A program made the position numbers and the translations under genes. From contig NC_049986.1 in assembly GCF_000003815.2 (NCBI RefSeq), forward strand, positions 8,839,487 to 8,903,486: 64,000 nucleotides of DNA, in the 5' to 3' direction. Position 1 is the stretch's first letter. Each line of letters begins with the position of its first letter. The notes below the pieces were generated by a model. The model did not search any database and was not told where the DNA came from. It saw only the letters and a list, made by a program, of their open reading frames with translations. Origin of the DNA: Branchiostoma floridae. Lineage: Eukaryota > Chordata > Leptocardii > Amphioxiformes > Branchiostomatidae. Of the stretch, positions 50,601 to 56,600 are shown piece by piece.

Positions 50601-53600
50601 CCATCCTACCTGCTTTTACAAACGTGTTTCTGTGATGTAATAATGACATTTCCTGCCCACCTCAGATGTGCAGTAGGTCCACCCCCGCCACCGTGTCCAC
50701 ATGGCTTGATGACAGTTGTGTCGGCAAATGACATGTGCGGACTCATTATGGATCATTACGGTCCGTTTGGTGTTTGCCATGACCTGGGGGTGGATCCTCA
50801 GGATTTCTTTGACGACTGCGTCTTCGACATGTGTGCACGGGACGGAGACATCGTGGGCCTCTGCGAGAACCTGGAGGCATACGCTGACGCCTGTGAGGAG
50901 GCCGGTGCGATCGGATTTACTTGGCGGAGTGCAACCCTTTGTCGTAAGTTCGATTCTAACGTAGGTTCTCCGATGTATTCTAACAAAATCTACAGGCCCA
51001 TAGCTGCTCATGTTGTAGTAATGTTTGATATCTATTTAATAGCAGTAGTAGCAATATACCGCACTTACTATCTTAACGGGGGTTGGGGGGTTGGGGGCAA
51101 AAATGCCTGCGCCAACTTTGACGCCGTATAACTGCCAAACTTGGTGACTTTTCCTAAAATATTTTTGTACTTTTCAATGTTGCCATAGCAACGGGTTTCT
51201 AAAAGGCATATTTTACCATATTTACTAACTTCAAGGTTTTCTTGCTAGACCACATTTTACAATGTCATTAACATCCTATTTAATTCTATGTTACATTTAT
51301 GATTAGATATTTATATATGTGTGCTAATTTCACGACGTCATTGGTCAAAATTGAAGATGGCGGACTATGTCTTTTTAGTGACGGTTAACTTACATAAGCT
51401 AAAAGTACATCATTCCCTGCAAATTTGGTGATGGTAACCCGAGTTATTGTATATTACGAGGTGAGAGCTATAACAGTCCCTGAAAGGCCCCCAAAGTATG
51501 GTCTACATAGGGTTAGAAATATTCACCGAGCTAGAATTAAACCCTATTCTCATTTTCGACAGCCCTGCCGTGTCCACCAAACAGCCATTACAACCCATGT
51601 GCTAGTCCATGTCCTGCGACATGCCAGAATCCGGACGCTCCGAACCAGCCGTGTATTACCCTCTGTGTAGAATGCTGCGAGTGCGATCCTGGGTACGTCA
51701 TGAGCGGACCTCACTGTGTCCCACTGGAGGACTGTGGATGCACCGACCCTATGACTGGTCGTTACTACCCGGTCAGTACTCAGTGTACTGCAGTAGCTAG
51801 TCATCAGTTTTTTTCTGTTACAGTTATCATTATTTACGCCAAGAAGATTATGTTTTCTGTTACATGGGTCTGTATGTAGGTTAACAGAGTCGAGAAATTG
51901 TGAATGGATCTTTTTTACTTTTGGTAGGCGTCTAGTAGTTTTGGAAAGGCATGCCTAGTTCGAAAACGGTTTACCTGGTGTTTTTTTCTACAGTACAGCA
52001 GTGTGCTTGGTATTTTTTTACGGTTTGTTTTGGGCAGCATAAGTCAAAATGCAGCTGGGCGATTTTCACGATATTTGCAAATTGTGTAGCGGTTGTGGAG
52101 AGGATTGTCAAGTGTGAGAATGGTTATTCACCTTTTACCTATGGTGCTGTAGCTGGCTTTGCTTGAATGTTAATGATATTTGGGGGATAGGTAGGGGTTA
52201 CAAAAAGGGAGGTCAAGTTCGATAATGGGCCTCCTGGCGACTGGTTTTGGTACAGCAAGTGTGCATCAACCTTTTCACTGAAATTGTCTTGAAGTGCCAG
52301 GTTTATCATTTTCAAGTTGTGAATAGCTGTTGGGACAGGGAGTAAATGGTATAAGCTTGGGCCCCCTATCAGCTTTTTTAGAACTGCAGTGGGTCTTATA
52401 GTTTGTAACTTTTGAGAAGGATAACTTCAGAGGGCATTAATGGATATTCTTTGTTTTTGGTAGGTAAGGACCTTGGGTAATAATCAACATAATGAGATGC
52501 AAATTATGCAAATCACTGTATATTTTAAATGATTACTTAGGAAAACTTCTGTGACCGCTGTATCATATTTCATTCAGTGTTAACGCTGGTAGATCTGATT
52601 TACAGCTGGTGTCTTTAGATCTAGGTCAATAGGTCAACATGATACAGCTGGCATTATTGTAATTGGGCTATTGGAAAACAAGACTGGTTTCATGAAGATA
52701 GCTTAAGTGAATCTGATGATAGACCGAGTGAGAGGCTAATTATGTAAAAAAAAATAGTTAATTTGCATAATTTATGAGGTCTGATGCATTCCATGATAGT
52801 ACAGGTTGTGCTACGTGCCGTCTGTCAATGAGAAAGAAGAAAGGAATATCGATAAATATAAATTATGCAAATAAGGACCCCATTCAAATGATTAATGAGA
52901 AAAAACTTACTATGTTGGTAAATGATAGGAATTTTAACCATCGCCAAAAACAGGTTACGGTATGTTTTTGGTTGTGCCATGGTGGAGTGGCTGCAGTGTG
53001 GTTGTGTATGTATGTCATCATCATAATTTGAAAAGCTAAGTACGACCTTAGACTTAGAGTCACGAATTAAGACACTACCCATGACAAGCCTTGATTATTT
53101 GGCGAATGTATGTGTTTCATGAAACTCTAGTTAATTTATACAATAAGAGCGTGTGTGGTGAGTATGATCCATTGTGAATCTGCTTACTCAATCTTTTAAA
53201 CATCTTGGTAGCCTTTCAAAAATAGACCTTGTTGATTTTCAAGGGGTGTCATAACATCCCCATATATCTATATATACTTCATAGTTCTCTAAAACAATGT
53301 AATACATGATCTCAGCCTGGTTCGGATGAAGGGCTCTAAAGCTTGGCAAAGGAGCATTGAATCAGAATACAAGCAATCAGTAGCATGTAATATTCCATGT
53401 CACATTGTAAAGCGCCTCATCGTTGGCCTCTTGTCGGAAAGTAAAATCATCATTATTATTAATCATTTCCGTCTGATAATAATCATTAAGATGCTTCAGT
53501 TGATTGTATTGCATTTCTTTCCTCCTTTAGCTCGAGGAAACTTGGATACAGAACGGGAGACGTTGTGTTTGCACAAGAAATGGCATCGTCTGCACAGGTA

Positions 53601-56600
53601 CATTATTATCTCAATGAAAAATGGTGATATAGTTTTGGGTGTGTCTGTCTTGAGTTTTCGTTTTTTTGTAGTCATCATGGATGGTTTACGATGATATTTG
53701 ATATGTAGGTAGGTTTTGGGAAGACGAAGCCTAATATCAATTTTGGGCCCCCAGGAATATGACGTTGGCATTGCAGCAGAAATTCTGTTTTTTTTTTTTA
53801 AAGCAGTTCCTTACCATATTTTGCAATCAAACTCTCTCTGGAAACAGACCTGATGAGTGGAGATTGTCAGGTATAGTCCCAGTCCCAAAGAAGGGTAACC
53901 TTACCCTGCCCGACAACTATAGGGGCATATCCCTCACCCAGATAGCTGCAAAAGTGTACAACCGACTTCTGCTCAACAGAATTAGGCCAGTCGTTGACAA
54001 GCTCCTACGCCCCAACCAGAACGGCTTTCGTCCGTCACGATCAACGTCAGCCCAAATCCTGGCTCTACGCCGAATTGTTGAGGAGGCACAGAACCATCAA
54101 AAAGAGGCAGTGCTCATTTTCATCGACTTCAAAAAGGCATTTGATTCAATTAACCATACCACAATGTTCAAGATCCTTGCGGCTTATGGTGTGACCGCGC
54201 CTATAGTCGACGCCATCAGGGTAATGTACGCCGACACCATCGCTACAGTCCTCACCCCTGAAGGTGAAACTGACACCTTCAACATCAATACTGGTGTCCT
54301 GCAGGGTGATTCCCTGGCTCCATTTCTCTTCATCGTTGCATTGGACTATGCATTGCGCAAGGCTGTCAATACTAACTCACTCTGAGGAGAAGACAGAGCC
54401 CCCGACACCCAGCAGTTGTTTTGCCAGACTTAGACTTTGCGGACGACATCTGCCTGCTTGAAGACACAATCCGTGCCGCGCAAGACTTTCTGCACCGTGT
54501 AGAGTCTGCAACCCAGGAGATTGGTCTATTCCTAAATGCGTCTAAGACCATGTTCATGCACATCAACCCTCCTGTTGACCCCCAGGTCTTAAAAGCAAGA
54601 GATGGAACTGTTATGGAGCAAGTCAGCGACTTCAAGTATCTTGGCAGCTTCTCCAATACAGCCTACGATGTCAGTCACCGAATCGGGATAGCATGGGGAG
54701 CATCCCACTCCCTCAGAAAGGTGTGGAAGGCTCCAATTCAAAATGCCACCAAGATCAAAGTCTTCAGATCGAGTGTTGAGTCCATTCTGCTCTACGGTTC
54801 AGATTCATGGTCCTTAACCAAAACCCTTTGCAAGAAACTTGACGGGAACTATACCCGGCTCCTTCGTGCCACCTTGAATGTTGACTGGAAGAGTTATACC
54901 ACCAACACACAACTCTACAATGGCCTGCCACGGATTACCAGAGTCATCCGCGACCGACGCCTGGCCCTTGCCGGTCATGTGATGCGCCACGACGAGATGG
55001 TCGGAAGGGTTCTGCTCTGGCGGCCTGACGACAAGAGAAGACGTGGCCGACCATCCCTGACTCTTAAGAGGGTGATTGAGGAGGATGTTGGCCTCCAAGA
55101 CGGATACCTCCTGTCTGTCATGCGGGACAGAGCCGCCTGGAGGAACTTACGTGTGTCACCGGAAGGATGACCTGAACTGAACTGAACTGAACTTTTTTAA
55201 ATCTGGATGTGCCATGGCCTTGCTTTTTGGTGACAGATTGCTTGTGATGTAAGGAATACGTGGTGTATGTTTGGGCGCCCTAGTATGTTTCTCTGCATCT
55301 GGAACTGTACGTAGGGGTGTTTTTGGAGGATAACTGATCAAAGGAACGACAAATTTACACGATAGTTCGTTTGTAGGTAGCGAAGATAGAAATGTACATT
55401 AGAAAGTGCGCAAAATTCAAATATTCAAAATGTAAAATCTACATTTGTAATGTCTTCCATTATAGGACTCAAATCCCTCGTATATATCTAGTTTGTGGCA
55501 GTTGGACCATTACCATATACCAATTATGCAAATAAGTCCCTAATTTGCATAATCAATGTAGTGCCGTAATTCTTCTAAGTGATAAATGATTGGACAATCA
55601 ACATTGTGACAAGCTATTTAAAGGTGTACATAACCAAGCATAGATTATGTAAATGTGGGTGTCATTTACATAATCATACCATTTCATGGAGGTTTCCGAA
55701 CTTTGTTGATGGTGCATTGCAATATGTTATCAATGTTACACTCCAACACATGACTGAGATGGAATGCTTCTTTAACACACAATCATTGATTCTTTTACCA
55801 AACTTCGTCTCAATGCAGAATGCTCCTTTGACATCGTCTTCATACTGGACCGTTCTTCAAGTATTGGACCGTACGGAATGTACATCGCCGAGAAATACAT
55901 TGCTTATATCATCAGGTGCCTGCATGGCCTGGATGTAGAGGTGAGTTATCCCAATTCGTAGCTTATGGAAGAGCTTGTACTAGTAGGGTATACGAATGTG
56001 TTTCAGATACAAGACATTGACAAATCGGACAAGTATACCTTCCCAAAATGACAGTTCATCACCACTGTGTTATATTGCTTGTATAGGTCGGGTACATTGT
56101 GTTTGACTGCATATCGAAGTGGCTGATCTCTCTGGGACTCTACAACGTGGACACAACCGCTCTCATCCCAGAAATCAAGGCTGCTGAGTTCACTGGAGGG
56201 GAGAGCCGAGTTGGGAACGCCATTTATCATTTGATGTGTACGGTAGGAGCACCGTTTCCTCAGTGACAATTTCTTTCCACACCATCTATGACATAGTCTT
56301 GTTATATGGAAAAGCTGATACAGAATTTGTTTCAAATTTTCATTCTGTGGCCCCACTTATGATATAAAGATAGTCGGGTAATCATTCGTTGATATTTCAA
56401 TTTAAGGGTAAATTTTGAACTACTCTGAGATAAGAGGTTGCGCTGAATTTGCGTTGCTTTTCACTTCTTGTTCTGTCTGTTTCAGGCCAATTATCGTAAC
56501 GGAATCCCCAGTGCGGCTATTATACTAACAGATGGTGTTGCTTATGAAGAGGTAAATCTACTTTCTAGCTGTTTATGTTCACAAATATCTAATGATACGT

